Below, in pieces: positions 34,312 through 41,968 of a stretch of 64,000 nucleotides of DNA. The DNA is from an uncultured Bacteroidia bacterium (GTDB lineage: Bacteria > Bacteroidota > Bacteroidia > Bacteroidales > UBA932), in assembly GCA_902779765.1 (NCBI GenBank), contig CACZCQ010000007.1, positions 50,138 to 114,137 of the forward strand. The letters are read 5' to 3'. The notes below the pieces were generated by a model. That model was not told the origin of the DNA and searched no databases. It saw nothing but the letters and a program-made list of their open reading frames with translations. Position 1 is the stretch's first letter. Every line of letters starts with the position of its first letter. A program made the translations under genes and the position numbers.

Positions 34312-34322
34312 ATGATGTTTTT

Positions 34323-35642
34323 TCAGAACTCCAGCGGCCGTCCGCGGTAGAAGTCAAGGAGTTTTGCGGAGTAAAGGTATTCGTAGCGGGAACGGACAAG
34401 GTTGGATTCGGCCTCGAGCCAGGAATCGCGGGCCTCGTTGAATTCGGTGATATTCGACTTGCCGTTTTCATACTTGGCTTTCATCAGCTCGAAGGACTCC
34501 CTTGCGCTTTCCTTGGCATCTTCGCTTGAACGGTATCTGTCGGCTGCCGCTACGGCATTGTAATAAGCCTGCTGGATCTCCTTGTAGAGGGTCTTCTTGG
34601 TATTCTCAAGCTGGAGCATCTGGTTGGTCCTGGACAATTCGGCCAGCCTGACCTGGTTCCGGTTCTGGAATCCCGAGAAGATGGGAACGCTGAGGGAAAT
34701 GCCAAGGTACTGGCTGAAATTGTGCTTGACCTGTTCCATGAAAGTCGCAGAAGGAGCACTGCTCATCGTATAGTAGTTCGTTCCGAGTCCTCCGTTGGCG
34801 CTTATGGAAGGAAGGAATGCTCCCTTCGCTCCCTTGATCGTAAAATCGGAAGCATCCAGGCGGAACATCGCCGCCTTTATGGCAGGCTTGTTCTCGACCG
34901 CCTCGGCATATATGTCCTCCGGGTTGCCGAGCAGGATTCCGTCGATGGGGACGGACGGCCTGACAATGCTGAACCCCTCGGGATTCGGCAGTTCGAGCAA
35001 CTGCGAGAGGTCCAGCAGGGACAGGTTCAGGTTGTTTCTCGCCTGGGTGGCCGAAAGCCTGCTCTGACCGAGTGCAGCCTTCTGCTGGGCCAGCTGGGCA
35101 GGGGAAGCCTTTCCGTTCTCCAGCATCGCCGAGAGCCGTTCGACCTGAAGGGAATCTATTCCGACCTGGTTCAGAGCCACGTCCAGCAATTCCATATTGT
35201 AGAGAATCTGCACATAGGCCTGCGCCACTGACACGCTCATGTCTTCCCTTGCCTTCTCAAGCTCCGCCGTAGTGGCCTGGAGATTCAGTTCCCCTTCCTT
35301 TATACTGTTCCTGATCCGGAATCCCTGGAAGACAGGTACTGCTGTGCCCAATGATATTCCGGTGCTGGTAGTATTCGTGTTGGAGTATGTATTGTCGGCG
35401 GTAAGTCCACGGCCGAACGAGAAATTCTCACTCGTGCTTCCGCTCACCTGGGGCAGCCTGCTTCCTTTGGTGGTCTCAAGCTGGATTTCCTGCTGTTTCA
35501 CCTGGAGATCCTGCTGCTTCAGGGTGATGTTGTTATCCTGGGCATGACGGATGCATTCCGCCAAAGTCCAGGGGCCGCTGTGGTTCTGGCCGAAAGCGGC
35601 CCCTGCCAAAAAAACGGTTATGAGTAAAAAATATCTTTTCAT
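34323..35642 (-). CDS. TolC-family outer-membrane efflux protein
   Basis: 439 residues with a signal peptide (MKRYFLLITVFLAGAAFG). Repeated long amphipathic helices (EKAREDMSVSVAQAYVQILY; QAYYNAVAAADRYRSSEDAK) and strand segments (SGSTSENFSFGRGL; SANGGLGTNYYT) give the usual two-repeat outer-membrane channel-tunnel. The ATG overlaps the stop of the adaptor gene (TAATG). It completes the exporter encoded by 34323-40005; the trans-envelope channel links to the periplasmic adaptor. Substrate unknown. Confidence 0.92.
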   Translation of the reverse strand: MKRYFLLITVFLAGAAFGQNHSGPWTLAECIRHAQDNNITLKQQDLQVKQQEIQLETTKGSRLPQVSGSTSENFSFGRGLTADNTYSNTNTTSTGISLGTAVPVFQGFRIRNSIKEGELNLQATTAELEKAREDMSVSVAQAYVQILYNMELLDVALNQVGIDSLQVERLSAMLENGKASPAQLAQQKAALGQSRLSATQARNNLNLSLLDLSQLLELPNPEGFSIVRPSVPIDGILLGNPEDIYAEAVENKPAIKAAMFRLDASDFTIKGAKGAFLPSISANGGLGTNYYTMSSAPSATFMEQVKHNFSQYLGISLSVPIFSGFQNRNQVRLAELSRTNQMLQLENTKKTLYKEIQQAYYNAVAAADRYRSSEDAKESARESFELMKAKYENGKSNITEFNEARDSWLEAESNLVRSRYEYLYSAKLLDFYRGRPLEF

Positions 35643-36736
35643 TATTTCTTTTCGATTATCTGGTTGCCGCGGACCTTGTCACCCTGTTTGAGACCTGACT
35701 TGATCTCGATGTTGATCCCGTCTGAAAGTCCGGTCACGACAGGGGTCTTCTCATATTTCTTCTCGCCCTTGACAAGGTAGACGAAAGACGAGTCCCCTTC
35801 GAACGCCAGGGCGCTTTCGGGAATCGAGAGCACTCCGTCCACTCCTTCAAGCCTGATCTCGGCATTGGCGCTGTATCCGGAACGGACGGTCACGCTGTCA
35901 GGAACGGTAAGGGCAGCCTTGATCTCGAACTCGTTGGTGCCGTTCTTTTCCTGTGCCTTCGGGGATATGAATTCCATGACCGCATCCAGCTGGACATCCT
36001 TCAGGGCTCCGACAGTTATCGTCATCGGAACGCCTTCCTTGACACGTCCGACTTCGGTCTCGTCGATGAATCCGTCGAAGATCAGGTCTCCCATATTCGC
36101 CACGGTGGCAATGGTGGTTCCGTCATTGAATGTATTGCTCTGCGTCACTGAATTACCGACCTTCACGGGAATGTCAAGGATCAGTCCGGAAATGGTCGAA
36201 CGGATCAGCGTCGAGCTGGACTTGGCATTGCTCCTGGACACTCCGTCGCGGACGACCTCCAGGGTTTCGATTGCGGCGGCCTTCTCCTCCTTTGCCTGGT
36301 CAAGTGCCTGGCGTACCTGGTCGTATTCCTCGGCACTGACGAGATTCTTGTCGAACAGGGCCTTTTCGCGGTCATAGTTGGTCTGAGCCTGCTTGAGATT
36401 GATCTCAGCAAGACGTACGCGGGACTGCGCGGAGCTCAGGGAACTCATCTCGGGGATGACCTTGACCTTTGCGATGACCTCTCCCTCAGTGACTTTTTCA
36501 CCGGCGACCTTGTAAAGCTCGGAGATGATGCCGCTTATCTGGGGCTTGATGTTGACCTCGTCACGCGGGATGATCTTTCCGGTCACGACAGAAGTCTTGT
36601 GGATATCCTTCACCGTGGCCTCCAGGTGCTCGTACTTGATTTCTTTAGGCCTGGAATTCTTCCAAAGGGCCACGAAGGTGCCGATAAATACCAGGGCGAC
36701 CAGCGCCAGGATGATGTACTTAAGGTTCTTTTTCAT
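35642..36736 (-). CDS. MacA/HlyD-type periplasmic adaptor
   Basis: 364 residues, with one N-terminal membrane anchor (YIILALVALVFIGTFVALW). Domains: a lipoyl half-motif around VVTGKIIPRDEVNIKPQISG, a coiled-coil hairpin at about 105-175 (SSAQSRVRLAEINLKQAQTN), a second lipoyl half (STISGLILDIPVKVGNSV), and beta-barrel and membrane-proximal domains. Like MacA, it should bridge the inner-membrane permeases and the TolC-like channel. It follows the permease genes by 12 bases. Confidence 0.92.
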   Translation of the reverse strand: MKKNLKYIILALVALVFIGTFVALWKNSRPKEIKYEHLEATVKDIHKTSVVTGKIIPRDEVNIKPQISGIISELYKVAGEKVTEGEVIAKVKVIPEMSSLSSAQSRVRLAEINLKQAQTNYDREKALFDKNLVSAEEYDQVRQALDQAKEEKAAAIETLEVVRDGVSRSNAKSSSTLIRSTISGLILDIPVKVGNSVTQSNTFNDGTTIATVANMGDLIFDGFIDETEVGRVKEGVPMTITVGALKDVQLDAVMEFISPKAQEKNGTNEFEIKAALTVPDSVTVRSGYSANAEIRLEGVDGVLSIPESALAFEGDSSFVYLVKGEKKYEKTPVVTGLSDGINIEIKSGLKQGDKVRGNQIIEKK

Positions 36737-36748
36737 ATCTGTTTATTT

Positions 36749-37999
36749 TTATTCTTCTCTCATTGCATCAACGGGTTTGATTTCCATTGCCCGAAGGGCG
36801 GGAGCCAATCCTGCAAGGACACCGAGCACGACCAGGAGCAACAGGACGGCTATCCCGGTCCAGAAGCCGATCTGGAAGGATATCGGGTCTCCGATATCAG
36901 GAAGGCTGGATACTATGTTGCCTGCTCCCCACAGGATCAATACGGAAAACAGTATTCCGAACATTCCGGCAAGGATGGTAAGTCCGATGCTTTCTGTGAT
37001 GATCTGGGAAAGGATCATCTTAGGCGTTGCGCCGATTGCCCGGCGGATGCCAATCTCCGTGGTGCGCTCCTTGACTGTTACCATCATGATGTTGGACACT
37101 CCTATGGCTCCGGCCAGAAGGGTACCGAGGCCGACCAGGATGACCAGGATATTGACTCCCTTGAACAGGTTGTCCACAATCTTGAATATCTTCTTGGTGT
37201 CCAGCATCATTATGGCGTTATTATCGTCAGGAGCTATGCTGTGGCGCCTTGAAAGGACGCTCTTTACCTTCTCCTGAGCCAAATCAGAATCTGCTCCTTC
37301 CTTGAGGGTCATACAGATAATTTCGAATTTGCCGCCCCTGTTGTTCAACTTGTTCATGAGCTGATAGGGAATGACGACGCTCTGGTTGGGACTGCCGTTG
37401 ATGTTTATTCCCGAATTGCGGTCGTCGACACCGATGATCTGGAAATACGAGTCCTTGACTTTTATGTACTCTCCGGTCGGGTCTCCTCCTTCGGGAAACA
37501 GGTTGGAATACACCCTTTTGCCTATCACACAGACCTTTCTCTCCTGCTCGCAGTCCACCTCATTGATCCAGCGGCCGTAGAGCATCTTAGGGGTTTCTAC
37601 CCGGGCATATTCATAGGACAGTCCCTTCAGGATTCCGGAGTAGGTGTTTTCCTTGTAAGACATTCCCTGTCCCCAGTCGGAATCCATCATGGTCACAACA
37701 TCCGTTTCCGGGACAAGCGTCTTTATGGCTTCGATATCCGTCCTGTCAAGATACCAGGTCCTGTCCCTCTTGAATCCTCCGTAAGGTTTTGATGTCTTGT
37801 TGCATCCTACTATCACCGCATTGGAAGTAAAGCCTCCGAAGTTCTGGTTAAGTATTGACTTCAGGCCGTCGCCGCCTCCGAGCATGATCAGGAGCATGAA
37901 TATCCCCCAGAATATTCCGAAGCCGGTAAGCAGGGTCCGGCTGCGGTTGCGTGCCAGGGTGTCAACTATTTCCTTGTATCTGTCAATGTCGAATCTCAT
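36749..37999 (-). CDS. MacB-type ABC permease, second of two
   Basis: 416 residues: one N-terminal helix (RTLLTGFGIFWGIFMLLIML), a large periplasmic MacB core domain (about 45-280), then three helices in the FtsX-like domain (ILVILVGLGTLLAGAIGVSN, MMVTVKERTTEIGIRRAIGA). The ATPase is a separate protein, unlike E. coli MacB. It probably pairs with the permease at 38012, with which it shares layout but not close sequence, to form a heterodimer. Confidence 0.9.
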   Translation of the reverse strand: MRFDIDRYKEIVDTLARNRSRTLLTGFGIFWGIFMLLIMLGGGDGLKSILNQNFGGFTSNAVIVGCNKTSKPYGGFKRDRTWYLDRTDIEAIKTLVPETDVVTMMDSDWGQGMSYKENTYSGILKGLSYEYARVETPKMLYGRWINEVDCEQERKVCVIGKRVYSNLFPEGGDPTGEYIKVKDSYFQIIGVDDRNSGININGSPNQSVVIPYQLMNKLNNRGGKFEIICMTLKEGADSDLAQEKVKSVLSRRHSIAPDDNNAIMMLDTKKIFKIVDNLFKGVNILVILVGLGTLLAGAIGVSNIMMVTVKERTTEIGIRRAIGATPKMILSQIITESIGLTILAGMFGILFSVLILWGAGNIVSSLPDIGDPISFQIGFWTGIAVLLLLVVLGVLAGLAPALRAMEIKPVDAMREE

Positions 38000-38011
38000 G
38001 GCTCCTTCCTC

Positions 38012-39274
38012 CTACTTTTCCGCCCTCAGGGCTTCTATCGGACGCACCCTTGCACCCTTCCAGGCAGGAATGATCCCCGCAATGGTTCCGGCAACGATCA
38101 GAAGCAGCGTCGCCTCGATCGCGACATCGAAACCGACTCCGATGTTCTTGAATATGTACATCTGCATTATCCCTATGTCCATCGGGTGGGAGCCGATTGT
38201 CTTGTCGAGGGCGAAGTCCGCCACCATTCCTATCACCATTCCGATGTAGCCGAAGAATGCCGTGATTACCACGCTCTCGACAACGATAAGCTTCATTATG
38301 GACATAGGCTTGGCTCCCAGCGCCTTGCGGATACCGAACTCGTGGATCCTTTCCTTGACGGTGATGAGCATGATGTTCGACACCCCCACGATACCGCTGA
38401 GGAGAGTCAGGAATCCGAGGATCCAGAGAGCCGTGCGCATGATGCGGATAGCTTTGCTGACTTCCTGGTTGTTAAGGTAATAGTTGCTCAGGAAGGTGGT
38501 CCTGGTATCCTCCGGATCCGTGCCGTGGAAGATGTTCATAGCCCTCTTGTAGTTCTTTTCGAATTCTTCGTTGGCCTCCTTGGTCTCCAGGTCATGGAAT
38601 TCCATCGTGATCCTGCTGAGCCAGGCTCCCTCCGTGCGCATAGTCTTGGCCGTCGAATAAGGGATGTAGGAATTGTGCCCCCATGATTGCTCCTCCGCCT
38701 CGACGATGCCTATCACCTTGAACGGAATGTTGCCCATGTTGATATGGCGGCCCAGGATCTTTGAATAGTCCTTGTCGTCGCCGAGCAACTGAGTCGCGGC
38801 ATTATTGTCAATGACTATATGCTTGCTCTGGTCGTTTATGTCGCTTTTGTTGATGAACCTTCCGGCCACCATACTGAGTCTCCAGACATCCTTGAGCTGG
38901 GGATCGACCCCCATGATAAAGGACGAAAGCGCCTCCTTTCCCAAACTCAACGTGTCAGAGAATTCGAGGCTTCCGTAAGCCCTGTCTATCTTCTCGCTGA
39001 ACTGTTCCGAGAAAGCGATGTCCCGGTCATTGAAACGGATCAACGTGTTTTCCTTTATTCCGTTATAGGGTTTGCTGGTGGATCCGGGATAGACGGCGAT
39101 TATATTCTGGACGGTGTCCATGGCGTTGTTCATCAACGCATTCATAAGGCCGTTGCCCGTTCCCAGAAGCACTATGATGATTATTATTCCCCAGCTTACC
39201 GCAAAACCGGTAAGGGCGGTGCGCAGCTTGTTCTGCCGCAAGGTGCTCCATATTTCCGAAAAAAGATCCAGCAT
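38012..39274 (-). CDS. MacB-type ABC permease, first of two
   Basis: 420 residues, the same architecture as the downstream permease: N-terminal helix (LRTALTGFAVSWGIIIIIVL), periplasmic domain, and C-terminal FtsX domain with LLSGIVGVSNIMLITVKERI followed by HEFGIRKALGAKP. It lies between the ATPase gene (8-base gap) and the other permease (12 bases). Confidence 0.9.
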   Translation of the reverse strand: MLDLFSEIWSTLRQNKLRTALTGFAVSWGIIIIIVLLGTGNGLMNALMNNAMDTVQNIIAVYPGSTSKPYNGIKENTLIRFNDRDIAFSEQFSEKIDRAYGSLEFSDTLSLGKEALSSFIMGVDPQLKDVWRLSMVAGRFINKSDINDQSKHIVIDNNAATQLLGDDKDYSKILGRHINMGNIPFKVIGIVEAEEQSWGHNSYIPYSTAKTMRTEGAWLSRITMEFHDLETKEANEEFEKNYKRAMNIFHGTDPEDTRTTFLSNYYLNNQEVSKAIRIMRTALWILGFLTLLSGIVGVSNIMLITVKERIHEFGIRKALGAKPMSIMKLIVVESVVITAFFGYIGMVIGMVADFALDKTIGSHPMDIGIMQMYIFKNIGVGFDVAIEATLLLIVAGTIAGIIPAWKGARVRPIEALRAEK

Positions 39275-39282
39275 GGTCCCGT

Positions 39283-40005
39283 CTATTTGAGCATTCCTTC
39301 GCTTCCAAACCTTACGGAATCGTGGGCACGGTTCTCTTCAATCTGGCCGATGACTCCGTCCTTGATATGGATAATCCTGTTGGTGTAATTTGCAACACCG
39401 CTTTCGTGGGTAACGACTATTATGGTGAGTTTTTCCTTTTCGTTGAGCTCCTTGAGAAGGTCCATGATTTCGATTGAAGTCTTGGAGTCAAGGGCTCCCG
39501 TCGGCTCGTCGGCCAGGATAATGTCAGGTTTCGTCACAAGGGCCCTGGCGATGGCAACCCTCTGCTTCTGTCCTCCGGACATTTCGTTAGGGTAGTGCCC
39601 CGCCCAATCCTTGAGGCCGAGACGCTCGATGTATTCCATGGCCATTTCGTGGCGCTTGTGGCGGCTCACTCCCTGATAGAACAGGGGAAGTTCGACATTT
39701 TCGACCGCCGTCTTGAATCCTATGAGATTATAAGACTGGAATATGAATCCGATCATCTTGTTCCTGTACTCGGCAGCCTTGGATTCCGTCAGGTTCCAGA
39801 TAAGCTTGCCGTTGATCCTGTATTCTCCCGAATCGTAGTTGTCCAGGATGCCGAGGATGTTGAGGAGGGTGGACTTGCCGGATCCTGAGGCGCCCATGAT
39901 GGACACGAACTCGCCTCTTTCTATATTGAGGTTTATCCCCTTCAGTACATGCAGCGGCTGTGCTCCGAAATATGTCTTGTTGACGTCTTTAAGCTCGATC
40001 AGCAT
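39283..40005 (-). CDS. LolD/MacB-type ABC transporter ATPase
   Basis: 240 residues. Walker A GASGSGKST, Q-loop GFIFQSYNLIGF, signature EMSGGQKQRVAIARAL, Walker B ILADEPTGALDSKTS and the switch His in VVTHESGVAN identify the MacB/LolD/FtsE class, which drives mechanotransmission rather than moving substrate through its own membrane domain. First gene of the five-gene exporter operon, with a promoter box 48 bases upstream. Confidence 0.94.
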   Translation of the reverse strand: MLIELKDVNKTYFGAQPLHVLKGINLNIERGEFVSIMGASGSGKSTLLNILGILDNYDSGEYRINGKLIWNLTESKAAEYRNKMIGFIFQSYNLIGFKTAVENVELPLFYQGVSRHKRHEMAMEYIERLGLKDWAGHYPNEMSGGQKQRVAIARALVTKPDIILADEPTGALDSKTSIEIMDLLKELNEKEKLTIIVVTHESGVANYTNRIIHIKDGVIGQIEENRAHDSVRFGSEGMLK

Positions 40006-40052
40006 ACGTTGTGTCTATTTGTTATTCGGTGTATTATTAAACTAATACACTG

Positions 40053-40060
40053 CAAAGATA
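40053..40060 (-). promoter_or_regulatory. -7 box for the exporter operon
   Basis: On the minus strand TATCTTTG lies 48 bases before the ATPase ATG, in the 202-base divergent spacer with queH. On the plus strand the same spacer has only the weaker TATCTTAG at about 40188-40195, close to the queH start. Nothing else is recognised in the spacer. Confidence 0.5.
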
Positions 40061-40207
40061 CGGATGTTTTTCAATAATGCAACATTTTGTGCGAAAAAAT
40101 CGTACCAAGGCCATATTATAGACGTAATAATATGTGAAATGTAACGTAGGGCAAAGGACGGGTCTCGGCATTTACTGAAATAATAGGTATCTTAGCAGTA
40201 TTGAATA

Positions 40208-40975
40208 ATGGTAATGGAGCATTTCGAGGGATGTACTTTCAAGCCGGAGATTCCGGAAGGCTGCGATCTTTCAAAGGACCGCATCCTGCTCCATTGCTGC
40301 TGCGGACCGTGCTCCACGGCCATCCTGGAATGGATGGTTACGGAGGGACTCCGTCCCGGGGTTTTCTTCAGCAACTCCAACATAGTCCCATTCGAAGAAT
40401 ATGTGAAACGACGCGACGAACTCGCCCGCTACGCCTCCTCCTTCGGACTGGAAGTCATCGATGATGAATATGACCACGAGGCCTGGCTGGAATATGTCAG
40501 GAGCCGGTCCCTGAATGAGATCGAAGGACCCGAACGCGGTCCCCGCTGCCAGGCATGCTTCGAGTTCAGGCTCCGCCGGGCTGCTGAATATGCCGTCTCG
40601 CACGGCTATTCCATTCTCACGACGACTCTCGCCTCTTCCCGCTGGAAAGACCTCCGCCAGGTCAATGACGCCGGATATCATGCCGTTAGTTCCGTGTCCG
40701 GAGAGGGTATACCCCCAGAGGACACTGCCACCCTCGGCACGTTAAGAGGGGGAACCGGAGCGGAACGCAGTGAAGCGAGCGGTGGGGTCGAGCGAAGCGA
40801 GACGTCCTTCGGGGGTATACCCTCTCCGGACCTGGCAAATGGACAAAGACTGCTTTGGTGGCCGCAGAACTGGCGGAAGGGCGGACTGCAAGAGCGCAGG
40901 AACTTCCTGATCAAGTCCTGCGCCCTCTATAACCAAACCTGGTGCGGCTGCGAATTCAGCCACAGGATTATTTGA
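40208..40975 (+). CDS. queH: Epoxyqueuosine reductase QueH with an inserted repeat element
   Basis: 255 residues from ATG 40208 (a second ATG at 40214). QueH reduces epoxyqueuosine to queuosine in tRNA using Fe-S and metal sites. Conserved cysteines: LLHCCCGPCST (Cys 30-32 and 35), RCQACFEFRL and WCGCEFSH; also TTTLASSRWKDLRQVNDAG and NWRKGGLQERR. Between DAGYHAVSS and LLWWPQNWRKGG, where family members have a short linker, lie about 45 extra residues (about 164-208), encoded by repeat copy B and containing the same GTGAERSEASGG sequence as IspE. All cysteines lie outside it, so activity may be kept. Confidence 0.93.
   Translation: MVMEHFEGCTFKPEIPEGCDLSKDRILLHCCCGPCSTAILEWMVTEGLRPGVFFSNSNIVPFEEYVKRRDELARYASSFGLEVIDDEYDHEAWLEYVRSRSLNEIEGPERGPRCQACFEFRLRRAAEYAVSHGYSILTTTLASSRWKDLRQVNDAGYHAVSSVSGEGIPPEDTATLGTLRGGTGAERSEASGGVERSETSFGGIPSPDLANGQRLLWWPQNWRKGGLQERRNFLIKSCALYNQTWCGCEFSHRII
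40696..40831 (+). repeat. In-frame palindromic coding element, copy B (in queH)
   Basis: 136 bp: arm 40696-40716, 4-base spacer, 87-bp core 40721-40807, 3-base spacer, inverted arm 40811-40831. The arms are perfectly complementary over 21 bp and the match stops at the next base on both sides, the same arm length as copy A. The arm sequence (beginning GTCCGGAGAGGG) is unrelated to copy A's apart from the first three bases. The core is read in the same frame as in ispE, oriented with the host gene in both cases. Within it, AERSEAS/VERSETS is an imperfect 24-base direct duplication. Confidence 0.9.
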
Positions 40976-40984
40976 AACGCTTCA

Positions 40985-41962
40985 TTAGAGCTTGCAGCGC
41001 TCGACTCCTTCGAAAGTGATCTTTACCGGTTCGATCAGGCCGTCCTTGTCGAAATGCATCTCGTCGATGCATACGACACGGTTGTTTCCGTCACGGGAAC
41101 CGAGCGGATGCCGGTGATAGACTATGAACCACTTGTCCTTCCTTTTATTGTAGATGACAGAATGGTGCCCGGCCCCGGTTCCCACTTCCGGGTCCTGCTG
41201 CAGAATCTTGCCGATCCTCTTGAACGGTCCGAGAGGATTGTCGGCTATCGCATAGGCAACGCAATAGTTCGGTCCTGTCCATCCTCCCTCAGACCACATG
41301 AAATAATACTTTCCGTCTTTCAGGAACATGAACGGACCCTCGACATAGTTCTCCGGAGTGATCTCCTTGAACAATGTGCCGTCATCGAACGGAACGAGTC
41401 CGGTAAAGTCGTCGTTCAACTTGCAGACGTTGCAATGTCTCCAGCCGCCGTAATACATATACCAGGTCCCGTCCTTGTCCTGGAACACGAACTGGTCGAT
41501 CGGCTGTGCCCCGTTGATGACCTCGTCTATGAGCGGTTTGCCGAGCAGGTCCTTGTAGGGTCCCTCCGGACGGTCCGCAACGGCGACGCCTATACCTCCT
41601 TCCCCTTTCTCGTGCATATCATTGCCTCCGAAGAAGAGGTAATAGGACTTGTCCTTATGAACTATGGCCGGCGCCCACATGGCCTGCCATACCCATTTCA
41701 CCTCGTTATTGTCGATGATGCGTTCGTGCTTCGTCCAATTGACAAGGTCCCTGGAAGAGAAAGCGTCCAGGTAAGTCTGCTGCTTGTAAGGGAGGGATGC
41801 CGTAGGGAAAATCCAGTATTCTTTCCCGAAAACGGCTCCTTCAGGATCGGCGTACTGCCCCGGAAAAACAGGGTTGCCGGAGCGCCGTGCGGTCGAACAA
41901 CCGACTGACAACAGTGCCACAAGTGCACAAAGGAAAGCGATAACGGTCTTTTTCATATTCAA
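40985..41962 (-). CDS. GH43-family glycoside hydrolase lipoprotein
   Basis: 325 residues with a lipoprotein signal (LCALVALLSVGC). Five-bladed propeller family acting on arabinan, xylan or galactan side chains. Seen: FPGQYADPEGAVFGKEYW (base Asp), RPEGPYKDLLGKPLI with IDQFVFQDKDGTWYMYYGG (modulating Asp), NYVEGPFMFLKDGKYYFMWS (acid Glu), and GHHSVIYNKRKDKWFIVYHR. No extra binding module. The substrate cannot be told from the sequence. The next gene upstream ends 6 bases away, so the two are co-transcribed. Confidence 0.92.
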   Translation of the reverse strand: MNMKKTVIAFLCALVALLSVGCSTARRSGNPVFPGQYADPEGAVFGKEYWIFPTASLPYKQQTYLDAFSSRDLVNWTKHERIIDNNEVKWVWQAMWAPAIVHKDKSYYLFFGGNDMHEKGEGGIGVAVADRPEGPYKDLLGKPLIDEVINGAQPIDQFVFQDKDGTWYMYYGGWRHCNVCKLNDDFTGLVPFDDGTLFKEITPENYVEGPFMFLKDGKYYFMWSEGGWTGPNYCVAYAIADNPLGPFKRIGKILQQDPEVGTGAGHHSVIYNKRKDKWFIVYHRHPLGSRDGNNRVVCIDEMHFDKDGLIEPVKITFEGVERCKL

Positions 41963-41968
41963 TCAAAT

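Noticed and set aside
40696-40831. Copy B as an intrinsic terminator or integron attC site
   Set aside because: It lies within an open gene in frame, has no T-run, and no integrase or cassette array is present in the window.
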